Shown piece by piece: positions 17,188 through 25,484 of a DNA stretch of 64,000 nt. The notes beneath the pieces were generated by a model. It was not told the DNA's origin. It searched no databases and worked only from the letters and a program-made list of their open reading frames with translations. How positions within the stretch are numbered: the first letter of the stretch is position 1; every line of letters starts with the position of its first letter. The stretch lies in assembly GCF_003072645.1 (NCBI RefSeq), contig NZ_CP028897.1:2927658-2991657 (forward strand), written 5' to 3'. Origin of the DNA: Dongshaea marina (GTDB lineage: Bacteria; Pseudomonadota; Gammaproteobacteria; Enterobacterales; Aeromonadaceae). Both the position numbers and the translations under genes were made by a program.

Positions 17188-17711
17188 AAAATAACCCAGT
17201 CTGTGAGACGGGATGTTGAGGTGATCGACATCATATTATTCGGTGATCGCCATCGCGATAATACGCAGGTATGTTGCGGCACATGAAAAAATGGAGCAGT
17301 TCATTCTACAGTCAAAGCGAAACTCAGTAGATACGGCTTGGCAGCAACAGCGACACCACGAGATAGGCTTCCGCCACCAGTTGACCGACTGTATTAAGGC
17401 TTTCACCGAGTACGCAGATGAACAGGGTAGCCGCTCCGCTTCGCGATATTACAAGGCAATAACGGATCTGTGCCACAAAACTGTTGGTATCGGCTCTGGT
17501 CTGCGAGATGCCCTAACCCCTTTGCAGTTATCCCAGCTTGTCGTTGTTGAGAACGCAGCTATCAGTGCCATCTCATCCTCAATGGCCCGGGAGACCCCAT
17601 ATAAAGAGGTTTACCAAAATGTTAAGGCGGAGCTTGAGTGCCTGGCGATTGCTATGGGGACCTCAACCCCTGTAACAGGATAGGTTTAAAACCTACCCTA
17701 GACCCTCACTC

Positions 17712-17777
17712 CTGCCCCGGCCACCAGCCAACATCTGACGCTCAAATATCACCGTACCGGCAATAGCTGGGGCTTTA
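17712..17777 (+). repeat. 66-bp leader repeat, copy 2 (before primase-helicase gene)
   Basis: Second copy of the leader at 14184-14249, 30 bp upstream of the primase-helicase start. The conserved length and position suggest a shared promoter or RNA control element for the two genes. Confidence 0.75.
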
Positions 17778-17807
17778 CTGTGGGTGACATATAAGGATCT
17801 TCTTTTG

Positions 17808-20669
17808 ATGAACAAAAAACCCGCAACAGCTGGAGACAGCAAAAATACAGTTCGTGCGATTGCCTCCCCCCGGCCAGCAAAAGTAACTGTTGTCACAAGC
17901 ACGCAGCCAGCCAGGCTCACAAAGTCATTCCATATCAGCGCATCGGGCGAAATGGTGAAAGAGTCAGGCGGTCAACTGGTCACAGGGAGCTACACAACCC
18001 AAGAGTTCGATAATCTATCAGAGTTTTCAGAACTACTTACTGGCCTTGATACGAACCAGGCTCTCATCTTTGGGGTGAGTAACAAAGGCGAATCAGGGCG
18101 CATGATGAGCGAAAAAGAATGGATCCGGTCAGGGACGCCAGCTGATGTTACCTTGAGGCAGCTGCGCCATTTTGGGTGGAGCCGGGACAAGTCGGTGCTC
18201 ATGCTGGACTATGATCCACAGGCAGAAGCTCCGGCGCTGTCCAGGGATGAGTTGGTATCTACAATTCGGAATGCCATCCCAGAACTTCAATCTGTGGAGA
18301 TGCTTTGGTGGTGTAGTTCCAGCTCTAACATAAGCAACACCCAGACAGAAAAGGCTATAAGCGGTGTTCGCGGACAGCGGTTATATCTTCTCGTTGATAG
18401 CGGGGCTCGCATTGCCGACATAGGCAAACTAATAGACAAGCGCCTATGGGCTACTGGTTACGGGTACTTCGCAGTCAGTAGTAGCGGCTCACTTCTCAAA
18501 CGCTCCCTGGTTGATACGAGCGTATGGCAACCCAACCGCCTTGATTTTGCAGCTGGCGCAGAGTGTAAGCCACCGCTACAGCAAAGCCGGGGTTTGCCTG
18601 TGGTCATTCCTGGTGACAACCCTTTCATTCTCACTGAGTCAGTGCTGGAAAGCATCTCACACGATGACCTATCTAAACTTGATGCGCAGGTTCTTGAGCA
18701 AGAGGAGCAAAAAAGAGCCGAAGCTCGCCCTCAGCAGCTTATTAAGCGCAACATCTGGCTTGAGTCACAGACCACAAAGATAGTTGATGATGCCAAACTG
18801 GATGACAGAGAAGTAACTACCGAAGAGGCAAGGGAGTTAGCAACCAGGGCGCTAGATTCAGGGATACTGACGGGATCCTGGTTGATTCAACTTACTCGCA
18901 GGGATGGCGTTCAAGAGTCTGTTCCTGTTGGCCGCATTATGGATAGGCCAGCCTTGTACCATGGCGCAAAAACCAAAGACCCAACAGAGCCAGAGTATGA
19001 CGGCGGCCGATGGGTAGGGAAATTGTATCTTATGGATGGTAGGCCAACTCTCTACTCTCAGGCTCATGGCGGGAAGAGCTATAAGCTACTGCGCCAGGTT
19101 TCGGAAATTGAACTGGTGTCAGGTAAAACAGTGGACGCAACCCAAAGAACAATCGAGCTAATGAGTGTGATGCCGGATATTTTTGACCATGGGGATAAGC
19201 TGGTTCAAGTATCCGGTGGCGTGATGCGACCATTTACGCAAGGCTCTCTTAGGTTTTGGTTGGGCCAGCGCATACAATACTGGTCAAACAGGAAGTTAAA
19301 GAATGGGGAGCTCACCAAGGTGAACCGTGACGCCCCCAAAGAACTCCCGCTTATGGTGCTTGAGCTTGGGCGTGACCGGGGTTTACAGCAGATAAAGGCC
19401 GTAGTTACCGCCCCTGTACTTACGCACGACGGACGCCTACTAAACCGCCCTGGGCTTGATAGCCTGTCTGGTATTTTTTGCGCATTCAATCCTGACGACA
19501 CAGCACCCGTCCCCTCCAGGCCATCTGAACAGCAAATGCTAGATGCTGTTGATATACTCATGCGCCCGTTTCAGGACTTTGCATTTTGCACTCCGCTTGA
19601 CCGTTCTGTTCTCATGGCCGCGCTACTGTCGGCAGCTATCCGGCTTGCGGTCTCCACCTGCCCTGGCTTCGCATTCGACGCACCCATCCAAGGTTCAGGT
19701 AAAACTCTACTCGCCCGGTGTGTCGGTGCGCTCTGTACCGGATCAGACCCCGCAGCACTCCCACCACCGAAAGGAAATGATGAGGGAGAGGTACGAAAGA
19801 GACTTACAGCACTCCTGTCTGAGGGTTCCCGCTACTGTCTCTGGGATAACGTTCTTGGTGTTCTTGATTCAGCAGCTATTGCAGCAGCATTCACAAGCGC
19901 CAGCTCAAAGGACAGGATCCTGGGGCAAAGCTCTATGGTGGAGTCTGCAAATCACATGCTGTTCGTCATCACAGGAAACAATGTAAGCCTCGGCGGTGAT
20001 ATGCCCAGGCGTGTCTATACATGCCGAATAAACCCAGAAACAGACAGGCCGTATGCCAGGCGATTTAACTTCGATCCGCTACAGCACTGCTTGGCAAACC
20101 GTCAGCAAATGGTAGCGGCAGCTCTGACCATTATTCGTTACAGACAGCAAAGCCAAGAGCCATTAGCCGATGGATCCACAGCATCATTTGAACAGTGGGA
20201 TGACATGGTAAGGCAGCCCATAGCCCTGGTCTCTCGATTGCGCCCCCAAGATTATGGTGACGTTATGGAAGTGATGAACAATGCTCAGCGCTCAGACCCG
20301 GAGCAAGAGGATCTGCTCAACCTTATCAGGGGCGTTCATGCGTGTTTCGGGGTTAACCGGGTGACAGCAGCAGATATAAAAAACGCTATTACTGGCGACA
20401 GGAACATTCGACCAAAGGCACAAATATCCACTAACCAAAGAGATATTGAGTCGCTAAAGGATGCCCTTGAGTCAATATGTGGGCGACCGGCGCAGCAGTT
20501 AACATCAAAGACTATATCCCGCACATTACAGAACCGGAACGAGCGTCTTGTCCAAGGGTGCTGCTTGCGCATGGCCCCGTCTCGAAAAAACGGTGCCTCT
20601 TACTGGGTGGAGATTCGACAGAACTGTAGCGTGCTCGACAGCGGTTTGATTGCCGCCGTTCAAACTTAA
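17808..20669 (+). CDS. Large primase-helicase-like replication protein, 953 aa
   Basis: Probably the island's replication enzyme. Residues about 60-260 resemble an archaeo-eukaryotic primase-like fold: SVLMLDYDPQAEAP (about 130) recalls the acidic DxD metal motif, and VRGQRLYLLVD and RLDFAAG lie where similar proteins have their later motifs. The C-terminal part is an ATPase with Walker A QGSGKT (about 628) and a Walker B-like YCLWDN (about 674). Start at 17808 has AAGGA 10 bp upstream; a Met at 17784 is in frame but lacks a site. It follows leader repeat copy 2. The primase assignment is inference; the ATPase motif is clear. Confidence 0.65.
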   Translation: MNKKPATAGDSKNTVRAIASPRPAKVTVVTSTQPARLTKSFHISASGEMVKESGGQLVTGSYTTQEFDNLSEFSELLTGLDTNQALIFGVSNKGESGRMMSEKEWIRSGTPADVTLRQLRHFGWSRDKSVLMLDYDPQAEAPALSRDELVSTIRNAIPELQSVEMLWWCSSSSNISNTQTEKAISGVRGQRLYLLVDSGARIADIGKLIDKRLWATGYGYFAVSSSGSLLKRSLVDTSVWQPNRLDFAAGAECKPPLQQSRGLPVVIPGDNPFILTESVLESISHDDLSKLDAQVLEQEEQKRAEARPQQLIKRNIWLESQTTKIVDDAKLDDREVTTEEARELATRALDSGILTGSWLIQLTRRDGVQESVPVGRIMDRPALYHGAKTKDPTEPEYDGGRWVGKLYLMDGRPTLYSQAHGGKSYKLLRQVSEIELVSGKTVDATQRTIELMSVMPDIFDHGDKLVQVSGGVMRPFTQGSLRFWLGQRIQYWSNRKLKNGELTKVNRDAPKELPLMVLELGRDRGLQQIKAVVTAPVLTHDGRLLNRPGLDSLSGIFCAFNPDDTAPVPSRPSEQQMLDAVDILMRPFQDFAFCTPLDRSVLMAALLSAAIRLAVSTCPGFAFDAPIQGSGKTLLARCVGALCTGSDPAALPPPKGNDEGEVRKRLTALLSEGSRYCLWDNVLGVLDSAAIAAAFTSASSKDRILGQSSMVESANHMLFVITGNNVSLGGDMPRRVYTCRINPETDRPYARRFNFDPLQHCLANRQQMVAAALTIIRYRQQSQEPLADGSTASFEQWDDMVRQPIALVSRLRPQDYGDVMEVMNNAQRSDPEQEDLLNLIRGVHACFGVNRVTAADIKNAITGDRNIRPKAQISTNQRDIESLKDALESICGRPAQQLTSKTISRTLQNRNERLVQGCCLRMAPSRKNGASYWVEIRQNCSVLDSGLIAAVQT

Positions 20670-20704
20670 CATTCGGGTATTTTTTATACAAAAAAGATTA
20701 TAAA

Positions 20705-20749
20705 GGGGGTTTCGGGGGTTTCGGGGGTTTCGGGGGTTTCGGGGGTTTC
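20705..20749 (+). repeat. Five tandem GGGGGTTTC units
   Basis: Five exact 9-bp units directly after the primase-helicase stop. Five G5 tracts spaced by TTTC could form a G-quadruplex on the plus strand. Confidence 0.9.
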
Positions 20750-20938
20750 AGGGTGTTTCAATATCAATACCTTTTCAATTGTTATCCCGGATAACTCCTG
20801 CGCGTCTAGTTATTTTGAATCCCCCGAAGCACCCGAATCCCCCCTAGCACTCCAGTAAGGTTATAAATTGAACAAAAACTGAGTATTTTGCAGACATCAT
20901 ATCAACTAGGTCAGTTTTTAAGGGCATGGGTACAATAA

Positions 20939-20982
20939 CTACCGGGATAACCGTGACAAACTACCGGGATAACCGTGACAAA
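20939..20982 (+). repeat. Tandem 22-bp direct repeat
   Basis: CTACCGGGATAACCGTGACA plus AA occurs at 20939-20960 and again at 20961-20982. The GACCGTGACAAACTA part returns near 21440, and ACTACCG motifs recur at about 22289-22340, on the other side of the rha gene. Confidence 0.85.
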
Positions 20983-21544
20983 CTTAGACTCCAAAATAGG
21001 CTCTCAGCCCAGCTATGGCACGGCTCTCAGCGTTTTGCTATTTTTCCGTACTAGTATTTACTAATAAATACTATAGGAGCCTCCTTTGGGAGGGGCTCCA
21101 ACAACCCCCAGCCAGGCTCCCCCCAGACCGGCACAAGTCGAACCAACGAAAACCAAACGAACACCAGCAAGCTCTCAACAGAATGCGACCAAGAGGAACA
21201 AGCAGGTTGAGAACCACCCGAGAAGCGGCCGCTGTGAGTCCCTGAGATGAATGGGAGCGCGATCCAGGCTCCGACCCTGACAAACCTGTTTTAGGCTAAT
21301 AGTGGAGCCTACAGGAACGCATTTAGGCATTGAGCAGCCAGAAAAGATTGTAAAAGTTACGGGCTCTGGATAACTATACCGCTCCCCTGTAAGCGCAGGT
21401 TAAGCACATTCAAATAGTGCTCATGCGTGTTTCGGGGATGACCGTGACAAACTATAGTGCTCAAGAACACAAGCTGGCTCACATTCCAGAACGGCGCACT
21501 GTTCTTTGGTTGGTTAGCTGCCCAGATTATCCCCCAGGGCAGGA

Positions 21545-22132
21545 TCAGAGCTCAGCCTTAAGGGGATGTCGCCAAATATCGCCTTTGACCCCCTGTATAT
21601 GCTTCCAAATGTTACCGGAAACCTTAGTATTCCTTAGCAAAATGTATCCAAATATAACCATCCAACAGCAGAGGGGGAGGCTGGCTGAGCGCTTGGTTTG
21701 CGCCTGGTTTGCGCTGGTTTGCGCCTGGTCTTTCTTGGTCCGCTTGTAATCAGCCAGCTCCCGGCCACACATAAATGCCAGCTCCTTACTCTTCTTAATC
21801 TGGGATGCCAGGCGTTCCAGCTTTTTAATGCTTGGCTCCTGGTTTCGGGCCTCATACTCCATTGCATTGAACGCATCTATATAGCGTTTCTTCCACATCG
21901 CGGCCTTCTTTCCAGTGAACCCCATACAAAGGAACGCAAATCCATCTTTAGTCATCAGGAAACAAGGTGCGTCCTTGTTTTGCGCGGTTTTGTAGGAGGA
22001 GGGCGAGAAATATCGCTCTCTAAATTCGTCAGAACATTCCATCTGTCGGATGCTTTTCATCACATCTTTATGTGGCTTTCCGAACTTCTCAGCCACCTTG
22101 AGGGATAACACCATCGGCACACCATCCACCAT
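21545..22132 (-). CDS. Rha-family phage regulatory protein
   Basis: A typical Rha-domain protein: VLSLKVAEKFGKPHKDVMKSI near the N-terminus, FLMTKDGFAFLCMGFTGKKA and WKKRYIDAFNAMEYEAR in the middle, then a Gln/Ala/Thr-rich tail encoded by 11-bp DNA repeats. I place the start at 22132, where GAGGAG lies 9 bp upstream; the frame is open to 22210 but those codons also fall within repeats. Rha proteins affect phage lytic growth and need host factors in the described cases. One of three Rha-like genes in the island. Confidence 0.82.
   Translation of the reverse strand: MVDGVPMVLSLKVAEKFGKPHKDVMKSIRQMECSDEFRERYFSPSSYKTAQNKDAPCFLMTKDGFAFLCMGFTGKKAAMWKKRYIDAFNAMEYEARNQEPSIKKLERLASQIKKSKELAFMCGRELADYKRTKKDQAQTSANQAQTKRSASLPLCCWMVIFGYILLRNTKVSGNIWKHIQGVKGDIWRHPLKAEL
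21693..21743. repeat. 11-bp repeat array A (about 5 units)
   Basis: Units TTGGTTTGCGC, CTGGTTTGCGC and shorter variants, lying within the 3' end of the rha gene on the opposite strand. Same unit as array B. Confidence 0.75.
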
Positions 22133-22177
22133 GGTTACCAACTCCTCTATGACACAATTTTCATTAGGCGCTAGGGC

Positions 22178-22254
22178 CTGGTTTGCGCCTGGTCCGCACT
22201 TGGTCCGCACTTGGTCCGCACTTGGTTTGCGCTTGGTTTGCGCTTGGTGCGCAC
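22178..22254. repeat. 11-bp repeat array B (7 units)
   Basis: Exactly seven 11-bp units of consensus YTGGTyyGCrC (CTGGTTTGCGC, CTGGTCCGCAC, TTGGTCCGCAC twice, TTGGTTTGCGC twice, TTGGTGCGCAC). It lies upstream of the rha start at 22132. The period is close to one helical turn. Confidence 0.9.
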
Positions 22255-22612
22255 TCTCTCAGGGTGCGCACTTTGCCTCGAACATTAACTACCGGCCTGG
22301 AACTACCGACCTCCATTTTAAATACCGACCTGGAACTACCGGAATAATCCCGTCCTTGGGTTTAACCGTCCATCGACCCCGGCCAGAGAGCCATGCTCAA
22401 AGAGCGACGGCATTGTACCAGAGAACCCTCTACCGATTTTTCTGAATCCATCGAGCAAGGCGGATCCCCTTCTTGCATCGTCAAAACACCCAGTCTCAGT
22501 GAGTATCCCTTTTGATACCACCCATTATTGATACCAATCAATCGTAATGAGACCATCTATATGATACCATATTGTGATACCAATGTTTTTGAGACCATGA
22601 GAAGGCAGCACC
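22211..22612. other. Intergenic region between divergent rha and resolvase
   Basis: About 400 bp: the end of array B, two to three ACTACCG-containing motifs (22289-22340) and the six TGAKACCA boxes before the resolvase. No gene seen. Confidence 0.5.
22513..22597 (+). repeat. Six TGAKACCA boxes before the resolvase
   Basis: TGATACCA at 22513, 22529, 22562 and 22575; TGAGACCA at 22548 and 22590. Spacing is 13 to 19 bp, all in one orientation, ending 15 bp before the resolvase ATG. Either a res recombination site with accessory sites or an operator array. Confidence 0.8.
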
Positions 22613-23242
22613 ATGTTTGTACGCGCATATCTAAGAGCATCGACCAAAGAGCAGGACGCAGAACGCGCAAGGGAAAGGCTGATCCAGTTTGCAGAAGGGA
22701 ACAATCAGCAGATTGCATCCTTCTATGTTGAGAATGAATCTGGCACCAAGTTAGAACGCCCCGAGCTCAACCGCCTACTGTCCGACTCACACCCAGGTGA
22801 CATTATCCTGATAGAGTCAGTGGATCGCCTTACCCGTTTACAACGTGAACAGTGGGAGCTACTCAAGCAGCGCATGGGTGAAAAGCGGATCCGAGTAGTT
22901 GCCCTCGACCTACCTACCTCTCACCGAGCTCTGACCCAGACAGAGAGCGATGGGTTCACCGATGCCATGCTGGACGCTATCAATGGAATGATGCTGGATA
23001 TGCTGGCCGCCATCGCACTAAAGGACTACGAACAAAGACGCCAACGACAGGCAGAAGGATTGAAGCGAGCAAAAGACCGGGGTGTTCTGACAGGACGCAA
23101 AGCAGATCCAAAGCTACACGCCCAGGTAGAGGCACTACTTGAAGCAGGAAAGAGCTGGAACCAGATAACCGAACTGGCCGATGTATCACGAGCCACAGTT
23201 TCACGAATCGCCAAGAAGATGAAAAAGGAATCTATCCAATGA
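22613..23242 (+). CDS. Serine recombinase (resolvase/invertase family)
   Basis: A 209-residue small serine recombinase. The N-terminal catalytic domain shows YLRASTKEQDAERA (catalytic Ser10), IESVDRLTRL (conserved SVDRLTR motif) and the long E helix; the C-terminus has RATVSRI, a helix-turn-helix for DNA binding. It could resolve replicated dimers or invert DNA. Six repeated boxes upstream are its likely binding sites. The next gene starts in the ATGA overlap. Confidence 0.9.
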   Translation: MFVRAYLRASTKEQDAERARERLIQFAEGNNQQIASFYVENESGTKLERPELNRLLSDSHPGDIILIESVDRLTRLQREQWELLKQRMGEKRIRVVALDLPTSHRALTQTESDGFTDAMLDAINGMMLDMLAAIALKDYEQRRQRQAEGLKRAKDRGVLTGRKADPKLHAQVEALLEAGKSWNQITELADVSRATVSRIAKKMKKESIQ

Positions 23243-23529
23243 CCGAGACTCTCTATGTTTTTGAGGATGACTGCTCCCCTACCTTGGGTGAACAGCTCGA
23301 CGCTTTAACTGCCGCCTCCAACTCCTGGGATCAGATATTGATTGAAAGGCCAACCCGGCGAGCGGTGAAGTCCAGATCCGCAAAGCGCAGGCGTGATATA
23401 GATGAAGTGGCCCCAGCGATAACCAACAGAACAGGCGTCCCCATTGATAAGGTGATCCGAGTTATCAGCCTGTACCACAAGGAGCGCGGCAAGCTGTACG
23501 CACAGCAGGCGGTGAACATCAGCTCCTGA
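23239..23529 (+). CDS. Hypothetical protein coupled to the resolvase, 96 aa
   Basis: Overlaps the resolvase stop by 4 bp (ATGA), so it is translated with it. It has an acidic N-terminus, a basic centre (RRAVKSRSAKRRRD) and a C-terminal helix that may bind DNA (GVPIDKVIRVISLYHKERGK). A strong terminator follows. Family not recognised; possibly an accessory DNA-binding protein. Confidence 0.6.
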   Translation: MTETLYVFEDDCSPTLGEQLDALTAASNSWDQILIERPTRRAVKSRSAKRRRDIDEVAPAITNRTGVPIDKVIRVISLYHKERGKLYAQQAVNISS

Positions 23530-23550
23530 GTTGATTTTTCGTCAGAAATT

Positions 23551-23580
23551 AAAGGTGTAGAATTTACACCTTTATTTTTT
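23551..23580 (+). terminator. Rho-independent terminator after the resolvase operon
   Basis: Stem AAAGGTGTA / TACACCTTT with a 5-nt loop, followed by ATTTTTTTT. Confidence 0.85.
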
Positions 23581-23899
23581 TGGGTGTGCTGATTACCAAT
23601 CTTTTCGCGGAAAGCCTCATCCTGAGCTTGCGAAGGGTGGGGAGCAGTCACCCAGCATCTTTGCCAGTCCACCCTCATTTGATTCTGTTACGCTTTCATA
23701 TTGAATTGATAGCCCGTACCATGCCCGGAACACTACCGGATAGCTCAAAATTGAGCCGCCCCCTGCCGCCAGCTTTAAAAGTTTTGGTTTAGCAGGGTTA
23801 TCCCCCTGTAGATTTTACAGAGGATCGCCTTATTTTTAGCCGGTCGGTGAATAGCGCTTGAATAATTATGTTCTACACCAGAGAGCACAGGAGGCAGAG
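23581..23899. other. Gap with no recognised gene
   Basis: About 320 bp after the terminator. I see no convincing frame or repeat; a weak hairpin is possible around 23790. Confidence 0.4.
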
Positions 23900-24176
23900 A
23901 TGCGAACCCAAACGCGAGAGAGAGTTATCAACGAGTCGAAGCATATTCGGCGCGAGCTCACTGATACGATTCGGGAGTTCGTCGCTTATGCTCAGCGCCA
24001 AGGCAGCCAGAACGGGAGAATGTACTATTCCATCATCACCAGGCTATGCAATGCTGTCGCCGGTATCGGTAGGGAACGGGAGGTGTGTAGAACCCCATGA
24101 GCTGCTCAGACTTATGAGTATCGAGTGTTATATAGCCATACAGGCTACCCTATATTGGAATGATTTAACGTCGTAA
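23900..24176 (+). pseudogene. Rha C-terminal-like fragment, frameshifted
   Basis: Residues IRRELTDTIREFVAYAQRQG then NGRMYYSIITRLCNAVAGIG match the C-terminal half of the IS21-split rha gene (HQLTDCIKAFTEYADEQG; SRYYKAITDLCHKTVGIG). The frame then breaks near a C4 tract (about 24095) and a second frame continues HELLRLMSIECYIAIQATL, matching the later part of the relative. The Rha N-terminal domain is absent. A decayed or partial duplicate. Confidence 0.55.
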
Positions 24177-24514
24177 GTGCCGCATACTTGTGTGGCATCA
24201 ACATAAGGGGCGTAGCTGCTCCTACGGCATTCTGTCATTAAAAAACGTATAGAAGCATGATTGTTATAACTATAATCAGCAAAGTTCCTACGATAGCACC
24301 GATAATGGCACAACGACGACACCATTTATCCTCACCATTTCCATTCCTACCCATAAAAACCGCTCTAACTATAGCCACTAATTTGAATATAGTACCTTCA
24401 TGACTTGTTAGTTGAGTAGCACTCAGCCTGTTGTATCTACCCTTCAGATTCTAATCCATCCTGGCTCACTCTATGCAAGTGCTCAGATGAGACTGATAAT
24501 TGACAGAGGTAAGT
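24177..24514. other. Gap with a possible small membrane-protein gene
   Basis: The only candidate in these 338 bp is the minus-strand 38-codon frame at 24238-24354. A short inverted sequence (CGTAG...CTACG, 24211-24225) lies beside it. Confidence 0.4.
24238..24354 (-). CDS. Possible small single-pass membrane protein, 38 aa
   Basis: Reads MGRNGNGEDKWCRRCAII..., a charged start with a CRRC motif followed by about 22 hydrophobic residues ending VF. The layout suits a small inner-membrane protein, but the ribosome site is weak and the frame is short, so this may be chance. Confidence 0.3.
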   Translation of the reverse strand: MGRNGNGEDKWCRRCAIIGAIVGTLLIIVITIMLLYVF

Positions 24515-24718
24515 ATGAGCGCAAGACAGAGGCTAATCCAAGCTCTGAAAGAGATGGAAGCAGAGGAAGGAATTGAAGCTGTAAGTATCACCCTGGCAGC
24601 ATCGTTGCTGACCATAGCTGAACGTTCATCTAATGGACGTATTTCTTGGCAGATTGATTCAGGTATTGTTAGTGGAGATTTAGTTGCGGAGGTCAGGCAG
24701 AGAGCACTTGTCAGTTAA
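24515..24718 (+). CDS. Small acidic protein, paralogue of 7833-8042
   Basis: 67 residues, starting at 24515 with GAGGTAAGT upstream. It shares MEAEEGIEAVS, then LAASLLTIA and ISWQIDSGIVSGDLVAEV, with the gene at 7833-8042 outside the island. Unknown family. The C-terminal residues differ. Confidence 0.6.
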   Translation: MSARQRLIQALKEMEAEEGIEAVSITLAASLLTIAERSSNGRISWQIDSGIVSGDLVAEVRQRALVS

Positions 24719-24782
24719 GACAATAGAAGTCTCCATGAATTATGTCGTAGCATTGCAATCAAGGTAATTAAGGAAGGACGAC

Positions 24783-25079
24783 ATGATGATTGAATTTGAT
24801 TGGGATGTTCACAAGCCAGGGTTGAACCCGGTGGATATTATAGGAGCCAGCAGCACCACTTCCCATTCGGCGTGGCTAACGTCTGAGAACCAAATGTATT
24901 GTTATTTAGTGAAAATAACTGACTCAGACCGGTATGGGTTTCAGGGGGTTATCGAGCAGGTTATTCCTGGCCAAAACTTCCCTCGATGGGTTAGTGCAAA
25001 TAGAGAAGTGCCCTTGCATACAGGACTAGAAGCTCAGTTTTTAGCTGAGCATGTGATGGAGCTTGTTGAGGAAATTTGA
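24783..25079 (+). CDS. Hypothetical protein, 98 aa
   Basis: A soluble strand-rich protein (MYCYLVKITDSDRYGFQGVIEQVIPG). GGAAGGAC precedes the ATG closely. No family recognised. It is part of a plus-strand run of four small genes that ends at 25757. Confidence 0.55.
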   Translation: MMIEFDWDVHKPGLNPVDIIGASSTTSHSAWLTSENQMYCYLVKITDSDRYGFQGVIEQVIPGQNFPRWVSANREVPLHTGLEAQFLAEHVMELVEEI

Positions 25080-25181
25080 TCCATACTTATGGGGCCACCT
25101 TGGGTCTGTACCCTCTATGGTTCCATAGCCTCCACCATAGCGCCAAGGTGGCGAACTGTTTTTCCAAGGATAGGAGAGACC

Positions 25182-25475
25182 ATGTTCAAGAAACATCCTC
25201 AAGCCTATGAGATGATCCGGCAGGCGTTAACTTTCCTCGCTGAAACGGATGTTCCTCTCATCGAGAAAGCTGAGCATGTGGCCCCATATATTGCACCACT
25301 TAGCAGCATGTCAGACCTACCTGACTTTGTGGGTGAAGAGCTCAAGGTGTTACAGACACAGATTATGAAGTTACACATGGGAGCTCAGGATGAGTTGCTG
25401 GCAGATGATGTGCTTCAGTCGTTACTCAGTTTGTTTGAAGCAATCTGCGAGGCTGAGTTTTCGGATCGAGAGTAG
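25182..25475 (+). CDS. Hypothetical helical protein, 97 aa
   Basis: Start at 25182, with AGGAGAG upstream. Almost wholly helical and acidic (HPQAYEMIRQALTFLAETDV; ELLADDVLQSLLSLFEAICE). Ten bases separate it from the next gene, implying one transcript. Family not recognised. Confidence 0.55.
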   Translation: MFKKHPQAYEMIRQALTFLAETDVPLIEKAEHVAPYIAPLSSMSDLPDFVGEELKVLQTQIMKLHMGAQDELLADDVLQSLLSLFEAICEAEFSDRE

Positions 25476-25484
25476 GAGGTATTT

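Larger units (their letters stand above)
14641..17267 (+). mobile_element. IS21-family element, copy 1 (2627 bp)
   Basis: Ends TGCGTTTTTTGG... and ...CGCGATAATACGCA, imperfect inverted repeats of the TG...CA type. Internal repeats of the ATAATATCGATxGCGATC kind follow the left end, as is usual for IS21. The 5-bp target duplication GGTAT is at 14636-14640 and 17268-17272. It carries istA and istB and interrupts the rha gene. A second copy in the opposite orientation lies at 29370-31995. Confidence 0.93.
14278..17683 (+). pseudogene. Rha-family phage regulator, split by IS21
   Basis: The coding parts are 14278-14640 and 17273-17683. Removing the IS21 copy and one GGTAT duplication joins QLRY to VAAHEKMEQ in frame, giving a 257-residue protein. 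The N-terminal half has the Rha pattern (QGQVVTDSAIIADHLKVKH near the start, YDVYVMDKAMVSLVSMRFT later); Rha proteins modulate phage development in lambdoid phages. The C-terminal half (ADEQGSRSASRYYKAIT) recurs in a truncated copy at 23900. A good site (AGGGAG) precedes the ATG. Confidence 0.85.
20670..21544. other. 875-bp non-coding, repeat-rich region
   Basis: No convincing gene. It holds the G-tract array, two 22-bp direct repeats (20939-20982), an imperfect hairpin near 21077-21100 (GGAGCC...GGCTCC) and a partial third copy of the 22-bp repeat near 21440. The layout suggests a control or replication region. Confidence 0.5.

Noticed and set aside
20705-20749. Regular repeats that might suggest a CRISPR array
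   Set aside because: The unit is 9 bp with no spacers; it is a simple tandem repeat.
21015-21245. A plus-strand frame in the repeat-rich region
   Set aside because: Low-complexity composition, no ribosome site, and a matching antisense frame; treated as non-coding.
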